Part shown: positions 8,221 to 16,671 of the stretch, in pieces
Numbering within the stretch: position 1 is the first letter of the stretch
Layout of the letters: the number at the start of each line of letters is the position of its first letter
Assembly: GCA_000696115.1 (NCBI GenBank)
Contig: JJOH01000016.1
Coordinates: forward strand, 124,001 to 188,000
Direction: 5' to 3'
Length of the DNA stretch: 64,000 nucleotides
Source of the DNA: Streptomyces olindensis
GTDB taxonomy: Bacteria; Actinomycetota; Actinomycetes; Streptomycetales; Streptomycetaceae
Made by a program: the position numbers and the translations under genes
The notes under the pieces: generated by a model
Told to the model about the DNA's origin: nothing
Seen by the model: the letters and a program-made list of their open reading frames with translations, nothing else
Database searches by the model: none

Positions 8221-8270
8221 GACAGGGAACGGCCCCTCCCGCCGTGACAGGGAACGGCCCCTCCCGCCGT
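8221..8270. repeat. 25-bp direct duplication of the terminator left arm
   Basis: The 25-base segment from GACAGGGAAC to CCCGCCGT occurs twice head to tail (8221-8245 and 8246-8270). Each copy contains the 5' arm of the following hairpin, so either copy could pair with the single 3' arm at 8273-8289. It looks like a recent tandem duplication. Confidence 0.9.
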
Positions 8271-8289
8271 GCGGCGGGAGGGGCCGTTC
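8252..8289. terminator. Strong bidirectional hairpin terminator
   Basis: A perfect 17-bp GC-rich stem (8252-8268 with 8273-8289) closes a four-base loop. It lies 33 bases after the SDR stop and 23 bases beyond the stop of the convergent small gene at 8313-8477. It can therefore serve both transcripts. No U-tract follows, as is usual in Streptomyces. Confidence 0.8.
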
Positions 8290-8312
8290 GCGCGTCGGTG
8301 ACTGGCGTGCCG

Positions 8313-8477
8313 TCAGGCCGCAGTCACGGCTTGCTCGGTCTCCGCCACCGGCTTGCGGTGGCGTCCGCGCGGAGCCGTCTCGCTGTCTTGCGTGGAGACC
8401 TCGCCACGGTGCCGGCCGTGGCCGGCGGAGATCTCCTGGACGTCATTGCGCGGCTGGTTCGTGCTGGCGTCGCTCAT
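8313..8477 (-). CDS. Small basic hypothetical protein (54 aa)
   Basis: An open frame of 54 codons from ATG 8477, starting MSDASTNQPRNDVQEIS. It is hydrophilic, rich in Arg, Gly and Glu, and has two GRHR motifs. There is no membrane segment and no known domain. Codon third positions are GC-rich as in real genes, and the gene is set off by a shared terminator. The ribosome site is weak (GGGGTG 13 bases upstream). I do not recognise it. It may be a small conserved streptomycete protein. Confidence 0.5.
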   Translation of the reverse strand: MSDASTNQPRNDVQEISAGHGRHRGEVSTQDSETAPRGRHRKPVAETEQAVTAA

Positions 8478-8574
8478 CGGATGGAATTCACCCCGTCAAC
8501 ATGATCTTTTTTACAGCCGGGTGAGTCTAACCGGCACCCCGCACCCCGGATCCAGGCGGCCACGCCAACCGGCA

Positions 8575-9810
8575 CTAGTTCGTTACAGGGCGTCCCAACG
8601 GCGCCTGCTGCAACGGCACCGGGCGCTGCGCCGAGGGGGCCGGGGACGGCCCGGGACCGGCGGATGAGGAGGGCTGCGGCAGGTGCCCGCGGTGTTCCGG
8701 ATCCAGGGGCGCCGGTTCCGGCGGGAGCTCCGGGGGAGCCGTCTCCTCCGGCTGTGCGCCGGGCTCCGGCTCCGGCTCCGGCGGCACGGCCGCGGGCGGA
8801 CTGACCTGGGCCACCCCGCACGGCACGTCCCGCGTCACGAACGGCAGGCGCAGCACGCCGTCCGCCGTCCACAGGCCGCTGCCCGCCAACCACCCCTCCG
8901 GCGCCGGGAGATGATGCACCCGCCGCTCAGCGGGCCGCCACACGCCGATCCAGCTGCCCGCCGGCCCGTCGACCCGCAGCGCCACCGCACAGCTCTCCGG
9001 CGTCAGCATCTGCCCCGGCTGGATCGCGAACGGCGTGACCGAGCAGTCCCGCAGCCGCAGGCACTGCGGGAACCGCACCGGCAGCGTGCTGCCCAGGACC
9101 CCCCAGCCCAGCCGGGCCCGCCCGGGCGAGGGCGCGTCCGAGCGGACGATGAGCAGCCCGCTGTCGTGGTCGGCGAGCAGCAGCCGGTCGTCGCTGTCGG
9201 CGGCGATCTGCAGCAGCGGCGACACCTCCCCGCCGCGCTCCAGGTCCACCACCACCGCCTTGGTGCGACCGCCGGTCTCCCGGTCCAGGGCCAGCAGCCG
9301 CGCCGTACGGTCCAGCCAGACACCGCCCGAGCAGCGGCCCGGCAGCTCGGCCAGCCGCTCGGGCCCGAAGGCGCCGCCCGCCACCAGCCACACCGACGTC
9401 GAGCGCGGCCCGACGGCCAGGGCGTACGCCTTCTCGCCGCCGGGCACCGGCGGCAGCAGCCGCAGCCGGGCGGAGTCGTCCGGGCACTCGACCGCGCCCA
9501 GCGGCAGTTCACCGGTGCCGGGCCCGGTCGGGTACAGCAGGGAGAAGGCGTGCCGCCGGGCCACCAGCCGGTGGATGAGGACCCGCCCGTCCCCCATCGG
9601 CTGCACCTCGGTGCCGGGCTCCTCCGGCTGGTTGCGGGGCAGCGGCACCGCGTAGGGCTCCGGGCCGTCGAGGGTCCAGCGCTCCGGGAACCAGGAGTCG
9701 CCGGCCGAGGCGAGGCGCGCGGCGTAGGCACCGTCCACGGTGAGCGTGCAGCCCGCCGGCGCCGCCCCGTCCTCGTGTCCCGCCGAAGGCTCGATCGCAC
9801 AGGCTGTCAT
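8575..9810 (-). CDS. Hypothetical beta-propeller-like protein with proline-rich tail
   Basis: A 411-residue protein without signal peptide or membrane helix. The first ~320 residues are built of repeated strand-rich units (VWLVAGGAFGPERLAEL, GVWLDRTARLLALD, DDRLLLADHDSGLLIVRS) that look like propeller blades. The last ~85 residues are rich in Pro, Glu and Ala and probably disordered. GGAGGTGA sits six bases before ATG 9810. It is divergent from the Nif3 gene. I know of no function for this family. The propeller call is from pattern only. Confidence 0.65.
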   Translation of the reverse strand: MTACAIEPSAGHEDGAAPAGCTLTVDGAYAARLASAGDSWFPERWTLDGPEPYAVPLPRNQPEEPGTEVQPMGDGRVLIHRLVARRHAFSLLYPTGPGTGELPLGAVECPDDSARLRLLPPVPGGEKAYALAVGPRSTSVWLVAGGAFGPERLAELPGRCSGGVWLDRTARLLALDRETGGRTKAVVVDLERGGEVSPLLQIAADSDDRLLLADHDSGLLIVRSDAPSPGRARLGWGVLGSTLPVRFPQCLRLRDCSVTPFAIQPGQMLTPESCAVALRVDGPAGSWIGVWRPAERRVHHLPAPEGWLAGSGLWTADGVLRLPFVTRDVPCGVAQVSPPAAVPPEPEPEPGAQPEETAPPELPPEPAPLDPEHRGHLPQPSSSAGPGPSPAPSAQRPVPLQQAPLGRPVTN

Positions 9811-10009
9811 CGTTCGGTCACCTCCAGTGACGAAGGTAGTTTTCGCACGAACGGGCGGGGAATTCCCTGGCGCCCCACTTCACACATAAGGGTGTTCCAG
9901 GAACGATTCGCCTGAGGGGAAGGGGGCGATTGTGCTGAGCGGGGCGGGGGGTGCCGGGAGCGGGCGGTGGCGGTTCAACGCCACAGATCAGGCGGGTAGC
10001 CTTGCACCC

Positions 10010-10849
10010 GTGCCCCGTCTGTCTGAAGTCATCGCCGCGCTGGAGAACCTGTGGCCCGCCGAGCGGGCCGAGTCCTGGGACGCGGTCGGCACCGTCGTGG
10101 GCGACCCGGACCAGGAGGTCACGCGCGTGCTGTTCGCCGTCGACCCGGTCCAGGAGATCGTCGACGAGGCCGTGAAACTGGGCGCCGACCTGCTCGTCAC
10201 CCACCACCCGCTCTACCTGCGCGGCACGACGACCGTCGCGGCGACGCACTTCAAGGGCCGCGTCGTCCACACCCTCATCAAGCACGACATCGCGCTGCAC
10301 GTCGCCCACACCAACGCCGACACCGCCGACCCGGGTGTCTCCGACGCCCTCGCGGGCGCCCTGGACCTCAGGGTCACCGGGCCGCTCGTGCCGGACCCCG
10401 CCGATCCCGAGGGCCGCCGGGGCCTGGGCCGCGTCTGCGCCGTGGACCACCCGCTGACCGTCCGCGAGTTCGCCGCCCGGGCCGCCGAGCGGCTGCCCGC
10501 CACCGCGCAGGGCATCCGCGTCGCCGGCGACCCCGAGGCGCTGGTGCGCACGGTCGCCGTCAGCGGCGGCTCCGGCGACAGCCTCTTCGACCACGTCCGC
10601 GCGGCGGGCGTCGACGCCTTCCTCACCGCGGACCTGCGCCACCACCCGGTGTCCGAGGCCCGCGCCCACAGTCCCCTCGCGCTGCTCGACGCGGCGCACT
10701 GGGCCACCGAGTGGCCCTGGTGCGAGCTGGCCGCGAGCCAGCTCGACGAGATCTCCGACCGGCACGGATGGGACCTGCGCGTCCACGTCTCGCAGACGGT
10801 CACCGACCCCTGGACCAGCCACTCACCGTCACCTGGAGCCCCCAACTGA
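10010..10849 (+). CDS. Nif3-like dinuclear metal centre protein (YbgI/GTP cyclohydrolase 1 type 2 family)
   Basis: A 279-residue Nif3-family protein. The metal ligands are the paired histidines in VTHHPLYL, the aspartate in HTNADTADPG, and the C-terminal DAAHWATE. The ligand layout and SGGSGDSL block are diagnostic. The function in bacteria is unsettled; some members were annotated as type 2 GTP cyclohydrolase. I start at GTG 10010. There is no Shine-Dalgarno sequence, but a TAGCCT box seven bases upstream suggests a leaderless message. Its stop overlaps the CTG start of the zinc ribbon gene, so the pair is coupled, as is usual across actinobacteria. Confidence 0.9.
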   Translation: MPRLSEVIAALENLWPAERAESWDAVGTVVGDPDQEVTRVLFAVDPVQEIVDEAVKLGADLLVTHHPLYLRGTTTVAATHFKGRVVHTLIKHDIALHVAHTNADTADPGVSDALAGALDLRVTGPLVPDPADPEGRRGLGRVCAVDHPLTVREFAARAAERLPATAQGIRVAGDPEALVRTVAVSGGSGDSLFDHVRAAGVDAFLTADLRHHPVSEARAHSPLALLDAAHWATEWPWCELAASQLDEISDRHGWDLRVHVSQTVTDPWTSHSPSPGAPN

Positions 10850-11589
10850 ACGCCGCGCCCGCCGACCAGATCCGACTCCTCGACGTCCAGGCCCTCGACG
10901 TCCGCCTCCAGCAGCTCGCGCACAAGCGGAAGTCGCTGCCCGAGCACGCCGAGATCGAATCGCTGACCAAGGACCACGTCCAGCTGCGCGACCTGCTCGT
11001 GGCCGCGCAGACCGAGGAGAGCGACACCGCCCGCGAGCAGACCAAGGCCGAGCAGGACGTGGACCAGGTGCGCCAGCGCGCCACCCGCGACCAGCAGCGC
11101 CTGGACTCCGGCGCCGTCACCTCCCCCAAGGACCTGGAGAACCTCCAGCGCGAGATCGCCTCCCTCGCCAAGCGGCAGGGCGATCTGGAGGACGTGGTGC
11201 TGGAGGTCATGGAGCGCCGGGAGTCCGCACAGGAGCGGGTGGCGGAGCTGACCGAACGCGTCGCCTCCGTCCAGTCGAAGATCGACGACGCGGCCGCGCG
11301 CCGCGACGCGGCCCTCGAGGAGATCGACGGCGAGGTCGCCACGGTCACCAAGGAACGCGAGGTCATCGCCGGGTCCGTCCCCGCCGACCTGCTCAAGCTC
11401 TACGACCGGCTGCGCGAGCAGCAGGGCGGCATCGGCGCGGCGAAGCTGTACGCGCGCAGCTGCCAGGGCTGCCGGCAGGAGCTCGCCATCACGGAGCTGA
11501 ACGAGATCCGCAAGGCGGCGCCCGACACGGTCATCCGCTGCGAGAACTGCCGCCGCATCCTGGTGCGCACGTCCGAGTCCGGTCTCTAG
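10846..11589 (+). CDS. C4-type zinc ribbon/coiled-coil protein (DUF164 family), CTG start
   Basis: A 247-residue protein. Residues about 5-190 form a long coiled coil rich in Glu, Arg and Gln. The C terminus is a C4 zinc ribbon (CQGC at about 206-209 and CENC at about 233-236). It resembles CdsZ-type proteins tied to Nif3 and RNase H genes in actinobacteria; a nucleic-acid binding or transcription role is assumed. No ATG, GTG or TTG suits the conserved N terminus NAAPADQIRLLDVQALD. CTG 10846 has GGAG seven bases upstream and overlaps the Nif3 stop as CTGA, so it is almost certainly the start. Confidence 0.85.
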   Translation: MNAAPADQIRLLDVQALDVRLQQLAHKRKSLPEHAEIESLTKDHVQLRDLLVAAQTEESDTAREQTKAEQDVDQVRQRATRDQQRLDSGAVTSPKDLENLQREIASLAKRQGDLEDVVLEVMERRESAQERVAELTERVASVQSKIDDAAARRDAALEEIDGEVATVTKEREVIAGSVPADLLKLYDRLREQQGGIGAAKLYARSCQGCRQELAITELNEIRKAAPDTVIRCENCRRILVRTSESGL

Positions 11590-11609
11590 GCCTCCAGGGA
11601 GCCGTTGCG

Positions 11610-13096
11610 GTGCGGGAGTTCATCGTCGAGGCGGACGGCGGGTCGCGGGGCAACCCGGGGCCCGCGGGCTACGGTGCCGTGGTGAGCGACGCGGCGACGG
11701 GTCAGACGCTGCGGGAGACCGCCGAGTACATCGGCGTCGCCACGAACAACGTCGCCGAGTACCGCGGCCTCCTGGCCGGCCTGCACGCCGCCCACGCGCT
11801 GGATCCGGACGCGACGGTCCACGTCCGGATGGACTCCAAGCTGGTCATCGAGCAGATGTCGGGCCGCTGGAAGATCAAGCACCCCGACATGAAGCCCCTG
11901 GCGGCGGACGCGGCCCGGGTCTTCCCGCCCGGGCGCGTCACCTACGAGTGGATCCCCCGCGCCCAGAACAAGCACGCGGACCGCCTGGCCAACGAGGCGA
12001 TGGACGCCGGGGCCAAGGGGGAGCAGTGGTCGGAGGCGGCGTCGACGGCCGAACTGGACGCGGCGGCCGGGGCTGCCGGGGGCGGCGGCGTGGCCGTGCC
12101 CGCCGGGGGCGGCGGTGACGCCGTGCCTGCCGGGGTTGCCGGGGGCGGCGGCGGGGCCGCGCCTGCCGGGGCTGAGAGTCGGCACGGACAAGGCCGCACC
12201 TGCCGGGGTTGCCGGGGGCGGACGGCGGGGCCGCGCCTGCCGGGGCTGAGAGTCGCACGGACAAGGCCGCACCTGCCGGGGTTGCCGGGGGCGGAGGCGG
12301 GGCCGCGCCTGCCGGGGCTGAGAGTCGCACGGACAAGGCCGCACCTGCCGGGGCTGCCCGGGGCGGCGGCGGGGCCGCACCCGCCGAGGCTGACACCCGC
12401 GCGGACAAGGCCGCCGCCGACACCCGCGCCGCCAAAGCCGTCGCAGCCCCCGGCTGGGCCCCCGCCGACATGGGCGCCCCCGCCACCTTCGTCCTGCTCC
12501 GGCACGGTGAGACCCCCCTCACCCCGCAGAAGCGGTTCTCCGGCAGCGGCGGCACCGACCCGTCCCTCTCCGACGCCGGACGGGAGCAGGCCGAGCGGGC
12601 GGCCGAGCTGCTGGCCCGGCGGGGGACCATCCAGGCCGTCGTGTCGTCGCCCCTCACCCGGACCCGGGAGACGGCCGGTGTCGTCGCGGCCCGGCTCGGG
12701 CTCGACGTGGAGATCGAGGACGGGCTCCGCGAGACCGACTTCGGCGCCTGGGAGGGGCTCACCTTCGCCGAGGTACGCGAACGCCACCCGGACGACCTGA
12801 ACGCCTGGCTGGCCTCCCCGGACGCCGAACCCACCGGCGGCGGCGAGAGCTTCGCGGCGACCGCCACCAGGATCGCCGCCACCCGCGACAAGCTGATCGC
12901 GGCGTACGCGGGCCGCACGGTCCTGCTCGTCACGCACGTGACCCCGATCAAGACGCTCGTCCGGCTCGCCCTCGGCGCCCCGCCGGAGTCCCTGTTCCGC
13001 ATGGAACTGTCGGCCGCGTCCCTGTCGGTCGTCGCGTACTACGCGGACGGCAACGCCAGCGTCCGCCTCCTCAACGACACGTCCCACCTGCGCTGA
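11610..13096 (+). CDS. Bifunctional RNase HI/acid phosphatase, frame broken in repetitive linker
   Basis: The N-terminal ~140 residues are RNase HI, with D9, the Glu of NVAEYRGL, the Asp of RMDSKLV and the Asp of HADRLANEA. The last ~205 residues (from about 12480) are a histidine phosphatase (LLRHGET, SSPLTRTRETA, VTHVTP). Fused proteins of this kind are known from actinobacteria, for example S. coelicolor SCO2299, and the phosphatase half can act in alpha-ribazole phosphate removal. The GTG start 11610 has AGGGAG upstream. In the Ala/Gly-rich linker two 73-bp copies of a 72-bp repeat each carry an extra base, so the two domains are in different frames. The first frame stops at 12798-12800. 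Either both bases are errors, or the gene is broken and the phosphatase part lacks a good start. Confidence 0.8.
12138..12412 (+). repeat. 72-bp tandem repeats in the RNase HI/phosphatase linker
   Basis: Units begin at 12138, 12211, 12284 and 12356. The third is 72 bp; the first two are 73 bp. Copy 1 has an extra G around 12181 and copy 2 an extra base around 12222. The in-frame unit would encode AGGGGGAAPAGAESRTDKAAP. The fourth copy is partial and diverged. The two insertions together give the +2 shift between the domains. Confidence 0.9.
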
Positions 13097-13721
13097 GCGC
13101 CGCCGCCGCACGGGCCAGCGCCTCGACGCGCCCCCAGTCGCGGCCCGCCACCGCGTCCTGCGGCAGCATCCAGCTCCCACCCACACAGCCGACGTTGGGC
13201 AGCGCCAGATAGTCCGGGGCGGAGGCCGGGCCGATCCCGCCCGTGGGGCAGAACCGCGCCTGCGGGAGCGGCCCCGACAGCGACTTCAGATACGCCGTGC
13301 CGCCCGCGGCCTCGGCCGGGAAGAACTTCATCTCCCGCACCCCGCGCTCCAGCAGCGCCACGACCTCGGACGCCGTCGACACCCCCGGCAGGAACGGCAC
13401 GCCCGACGCCCGCATCGCCTCCACCAGGGCGTCCGTCCAGCCGGGACTGACCAGGAACCGGGCGCCCGCGGCCACCGCGTCCGTCACCTGCCCGGGGCTG
13501 ATCACCGTCCCGGCACCGACCACCGCTTCCGGCACCCGCCCGGCGATCTCCCGGATCGCCTCCAGCGCCGCGGGCGTCCGCAACGTCACCTCGATCGCGG
13601 GCAGCCCGCCCCCGACCAGCGCCCGAGCCAGCGGTACGGCGTCACCGGCCTCCTCGATGACGACGACGGGGACGACGGGCGCGAGATCCAGCACGGAGGC
13701 GGGCAGGGGAGAGGAGGCCAT
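13071..13721 (-). CDS. eda: KDPG/KHG aldolase (Eda)
   Basis: A 216-residue class I aldolase of the KDPG family, which splits 2-keto-3-deoxy-6-phosphogluconate into pyruvate and glyceraldehyde 3-phosphate. The catalytic Glu is in AIEVTLRT, and the Schiff-base lysine is in REMKFFPAE. The phosphate-binding CPTGGIG block is also present. ATG 13721 is chosen because family members start close to it; upstream codons are not conserved. The 3' end overlaps the phosphatase stop of the convergent gene by 26 bases. An Lrp-like palindrome lies 43 bases upstream. No edd gene is nearby. Confidence 0.85.
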   Translation of the reverse strand: MASSPLPASVLDLAPVVPVVVIEEAGDAVPLARALVGGGLPAIEVTLRTPAALEAIREIAGRVPEAVVGAGTVISPGQVTDAVAAGARFLVSPGWTDALVEAMRASGVPFLPGVSTASEVVALLERGVREMKFFPAEAAGGTAYLKSLSGPLPQARFCPTGGIGPASAPDYLALPNVGCVGGSWMLPQDAVAGRDWGRVEALARAAAALSAGGTCR

Positions 13722-13750
13722 GGCCTCATATTGCCGCTCGCCGAGCACCC

Positions 13751-13778
13751 TGCGCAAAGGTCATTGCGCTACGCGCAA
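13751..13778. promoter_or_regulatory. Lrp/AsnC-like half-site cluster upstream of eda
   Basis: TTGCGC-TAC-GCGCAA (13764-13778) is a perfect 6+3+6 palindrome, and another TGCGCAA half-site lies at 13751-13757. Spaced TTGCGC/GCGCAA half-sites are typical of Lrp/AsnC-family operators in actinobacteria. It falls between the yaaA stop and the eda start, so it could regulate eda. Confidence 0.4.
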
Positions 13779-13794
13779 CGCATGCTGGTAGGTG

Positions 13795-14577
13795 CTAATG
13801 AACCTCGTCCACCAGCACGTCCAGCGACCACGCCTGCCCCGCCTTCGCGGGCGCCGCCGCCTCCACGACGTACCCGAGGTCCCGGAGCGCCTCCACCAGC
13901 TCGGCCGGCGACCCCGGGACCGCCCCGGCGGACAGCAGGCTGCGCACGATCCGCCCCTTCGTCGCCTTGTTGAAGTGGCTGACCACCTTCCGGGTCGGCG
14001 CGTGCAGCACCCGCACGGTCGCCGTCCGCCCGGCCACCTCGCCCTTCGGCTTCCAGGCGGCGGCGTACGCGGCCGACCGCAGGTCCAGCACCAGCCCGTC
14101 CCCGGCCGCCTCGGGAAGCACCGACGCCATCGGCGTACGCCAGTGCGCGCCCAGAGCACCCAGACCCGGTAGCTTCACCCCCATCGAGCACCGGTAGGAC
14201 GGGATCCGGTCCGTCACCCGGACCGCCCCCCACAGCCCGGAGAACACCAGCAGCGACCGCGCGGCACGCCGCTTGGCGGCCGGGTCGAGGCTCGCCAGGC
14301 CGAGCGCGTCGTACAGCACGCCGGTGTAGATCTCCCCGGCCGGACGCGCCCCCGCCGTCCGCAGCTCCGCGTTCTTCGCGACCTCGCCCCGCAGCCCCTC
14401 GCTCAGCCCGAGCACCTCGCGCGCCTTGTCCTCGTCACCGGAGCACAGCTCGACCAGCTCGGTGAGGACGGCCTCCCGGGCCTCGGCGAGCCCCGGCAGG
14501 GACAGCGACTCCGGCTTCAGCGGCGCACCACGACCGGACGATGCCTTTCCTTCGGACGGCGGCAGCAGGACAAGCAC
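13795..14577 (-). CDS. yaaA: YaaA/DUF328 peroxide stress protein family
   Basis: A 260-residue protein with the family's opening LVLLPPSEGK motif and the later KRRAARSLLVFSGLWGAVR, PSYRCSMGV and RKVVSHFNKATKG blocks. In E. coli YaaA lowers free intracellular iron and protects against peroxide damage; recent work describes DNA binding. The length fits the family. The GTG start at 14577 puts MLVLLPPSEG at the N terminus, as in orthologues. It precedes eda on the same strand with a 73-base gap. Confidence 0.88.
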   Translation of the reverse strand: MLVLLPPSEGKASSGRGAPLKPESLSLPGLAEAREAVLTELVELCSGDEDKAREVLGLSEGLRGEVAKNAELRTAGARPAGEIYTGVLYDALGLASLDPAAKRRAARSLLVFSGLWGAVRVTDRIPSYRCSMGVKLPGLGALGAHWRTPMASVLPEAAGDGLVLDLRSAAYAAAWKPKGEVAGRTATVRVLHAPTRKVVSHFNKATKGRIVRSLLSAGAVPGSPAELVEALRDLGYVVEAAAPAKAGQAWSLDVLVDEVH

Positions 14578-14619
14578 GCGTACTCCTTCGATCGAACTCC
14601 GCCGACAGCGTACGGGGCC

Positions 14620-15192
14620 TCAGACACGCGCCCGTCCGAGGGCGCGGACCAGCCCGTCGGCGTCGTCGGCGTGGAAGCGGACGACCCGTACCCGGCGGCG
14701 CCGGCCGAGGAAGGTGACGTGGGTGACCGGCTCGATCAGTTCGAGCGTGACGGTGGTCCGGGAACCGACCTCGACGTCCAGCTCGCCGTCGGCCCGCTCG
14801 TGCGTCATCCGCAGCTCGCGCCGCACCGAGGCGATCCGCTCCAGCGGCACGCGCAGATCGACGTGCACGTACCGCCGGATCCGCAGCGAGCCCTGCTCCA
14901 GCACGTGCGGGCGGACGACGGACGAGGCGTGCAGCCCGACGACGACCACGACGCCGTACACGTCGAGGAAGAGGAACACCGCGTGCACGGTCGGGAAGTC
15001 CCGCAGCAGCACCGACATCGCCACCGTCTCGACCACGCACACGAACGCGAACCCGGCCATCACCGCGCCCTGCCCGCGCGCGTACCCGAAGGCCCGGCCG
15101 CCCTTCGTGCCGTGCGTACGCCGCGCCACCCACAGCAGAAGACTCACCAGCACCCGCACCTCGTGCCGGACCAGCAGCCGCGTGACCCTCAT
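14620..15192 (-). CDS. Hypothetical membrane protein coupled to MerR regulator
   Basis: A 190-residue protein. It has two or three hydrophobic segments (about 11-23, 46-62 and 70-88), then a soluble C-terminal half with many beta-strand-like stretches (LRIRRYVHVDLRVPLERIASV) of the type seen in bacterial PH-like domains. It starts at ATG 15192 inside the MerR stop codon (ATGA overlap), so it is co-translated with the regulator. The function is unknown. A MerR-membrane protein pair suggests that the regulator controls an envelope response. Confidence 0.65.
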   Translation of the reverse strand: MRVTRLLVRHEVRVLVSLLLWVARRTHGTKGGRAFGYARGQGAVMAGFAFVCVVETVAMSVLLRDFPTVHAVFLFLDVYGVVVVVGLHASSVVRPHVLEQGSLRIRRYVHVDLRVPLERIASVRRELRMTHERADGELDVEVGSRTTVTLELIEPVTHVTFLGRRRRVRVVRFHADDADGLVRALGRARV

Positions 15193-15944
15193 CGCCGCTC
15201 CTCGGCGAGGATCCGCAGCGTACGGCGCATCGCCTCCGCCTGCGCCGGGGCCAGGTCGGCGTAGAACGCGCGCAGGACGTTGTCGTCGTGGTCGAGCTCC
15301 CCGACCTCCGGGAACAGCCCCGGCGGAATGCAGTCGGCGAGTGCCCGGGCCGCCCCCTCGACCCGAGGGTCGTCCGGTGCGGCGTCGACGAGCGCGTCGA
15401 GCAGCGCGTACGCCGCACCGGCCCGCGCCACGGCCCCCGGACTGCCCAGCGCCTCTCCGATCGACGACACCATCCGCTCCCGGGCCTCGGGAGGCATGGA
15501 GGTCTCCAGGAAGGCGATGATCTCGCGGTCCTTGGCCGCCATGGGGCTGTCCGTGAGATGCGCGGTCCCGGCGAACAACGCGGCCAGCTCGGGCGACACG
15601 GGCCCCTCCGCCGGCAGCCCGCCCTCGGCCTCCAGCAGCGCCCGCAGCCGCGCGCGCCGCTCCCGGATCGCCTCCTCCTGCCGCGCCAGGTCCTCGTCCA
15701 GCTCGGTCAGCACCTCGACGAGGTCCTTCCCGGCGTCGTCCGCGAGCACGTCCCGCACCTCGGCGAGCCCCAGCCCCAGCTCCGTCAACCGCCGGATCCG
15801 CGCCAGCGCGACCGCGTGCCGCAGCCCGTACTCCCGATACCCGTTGGCCCGCCGCTCCGGCTCGTCCAGCAGCCCCAGCTGGTGGTAGTGCCGCACGGCC
15901 CGCGTGGTGACGCCGACGACGCCGGCCAGTTCTCCGATCCGCAT
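15189..15944 (-). CDS. MerR-family transcriptional regulator
   Basis: A 251-residue MerR regulator. The N-terminal winged helix (MRIGELAGVVGVTTRAVRHY... to about residue 70) is followed by a coiled coil rich in Glu and Arg (about 75-110) and an unusual ~130-residue effector domain with no cysteine cluster for metals. It therefore probably senses an organic ligand. ATG 15944. A TTGAC-N11-GTCAA operator overlapping its own -35 lies 17 bases upstream, so it is probably autoregulated. It shares an operon with the membrane protein at 14620. Confidence 0.9.
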   Translation of the reverse strand: MRIGELAGVVGVTTRAVRHYHQLGLLDEPERRANGYREYGLRHAVALARIRRLTELGLGLAEVRDVLADDAGKDLVEVLTELDEDLARQEEAIRERRARLRALLEAEGGLPAEGPVSPELAALFAGTAHLTDSPMAAKDREIIAFLETSMPPEARERMVSSIGEALGSPGAVARAGAAYALLDALVDAAPDDPRVEGAARALADCIPPGLFPEVGELDHDDNVLRAFYADLAPAQAEAMRRTLRILAEERR

Positions 15945-15960
15945 GCCACCAGTGAAGACG

Positions 15961-15981
15961 TTGACGTTGCGGCAGGGTCAA
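15961..15981 (-). promoter_or_regulatory. MerR operator/promoter of the merR gene
   Basis: On the minus strand TTGACC starts an imperfect 21-bp palindrome (eight of ten arm bases match around a central base). TTGACC could be the -35. A spacer of about 19 bases would follow, the elongated spacing used by MerR activators. The -10 is weak by eye. Confidence 0.5.
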
Positions 15982-16081
15982 GCACGCACGGTCGGGGGAA
16001 GCGCAGCGTTCTCGTCGGCTGTTCCCCCTGCGATGCCCCATGCTGCTGTTGCCGAGCAGCGATGGAGGAGGGGATCTCGCC

Positions 16082-16648
16082 GTGACACCGGACCCGTACA
16101 CGCAGAAGCTGCTGCTGGACTGGTTCGTCGATCTGGAAACCCCGGAGGGCTTCCGGGCAGAGCTGGTGGAAGGGGACCTCGTCCTCACACCGCTGCCGGA
16201 CGGGCACCACGAGCACTGCATCAGCCGGATCGCGCGCCAGCTTCACCTCCGCTCAGAAATCGAGATCCAGTTCTCCGGGAACAAAGGGCTGAAGCTGAAC
16301 AGCGCAGCCGGCTGGGCCCAGGACCACGTGGTCCCGGACGGCACGGTCGTCGCCCGAGCGCCACGGCTCTTCCGGGGGGCGCCTCCCTGGATGCCCTGCG
16401 AGGGAGTCACCATGGTGCTGGAAGTGACTTTCACCAGGCCGGAGATCGACCGGGTGACCAAACGCCGCTGTTACGCCCGTGGCGGCATCCCTCACTACCT
16501 GCTCGTGGACCGGGAAGCATGCTCCACCACGCTGTTCAGCGAGCCGGAGCACGACGACTACCGCCGTCTCTCCACCGCGGCCTTCGGCAAGCCGCTCGCG
16601 CTCCCGGAACCCTTCGCCTTCGACCTGGACACCGCGGACCTCATCTGA
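16082..16648 (+). CDS. Uma2-family (DUF820) restriction-endonuclease-like protein
   Basis: A 188-residue protein of the Uma2/DUF820 family, which has a PD-(D/E)xK nuclease-like fold and is amplified in Streptomyces. The family blocks are FRAELVEGDLVLTPLPDGHHE near the N terminus, VVPDGTVVA, TMVLEVTFTRPEIDRVTKRRCYARGGIPHYLLVD (Glu and Lys of the nuclease core) and a C-terminal PFAFDLDTADL. The biological role is unknown. GTG 16082 follows GGAGGAGGGG by about nine bases. It stands alone between the MerR operon and the AraC gene. Confidence 0.85.
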   Translation: MTPDPYTQKLLLDWFVDLETPEGFRAELVEGDLVLTPLPDGHHEHCISRIARQLHLRSEIEIQFSGNKGLKLNSAAGWAQDHVVPDGTVVARAPRLFRGAPPWMPCEGVTMVLEVTFTRPEIDRVTKRRCYARGGIPHYLLVDREACSTTLFSEPEHDDYRRLSTAAFGKPLALPEPFAFDLDTADLI

Positions 16649-16671
16649 TCCCCTGGGCGCGGGGGTGCGTC

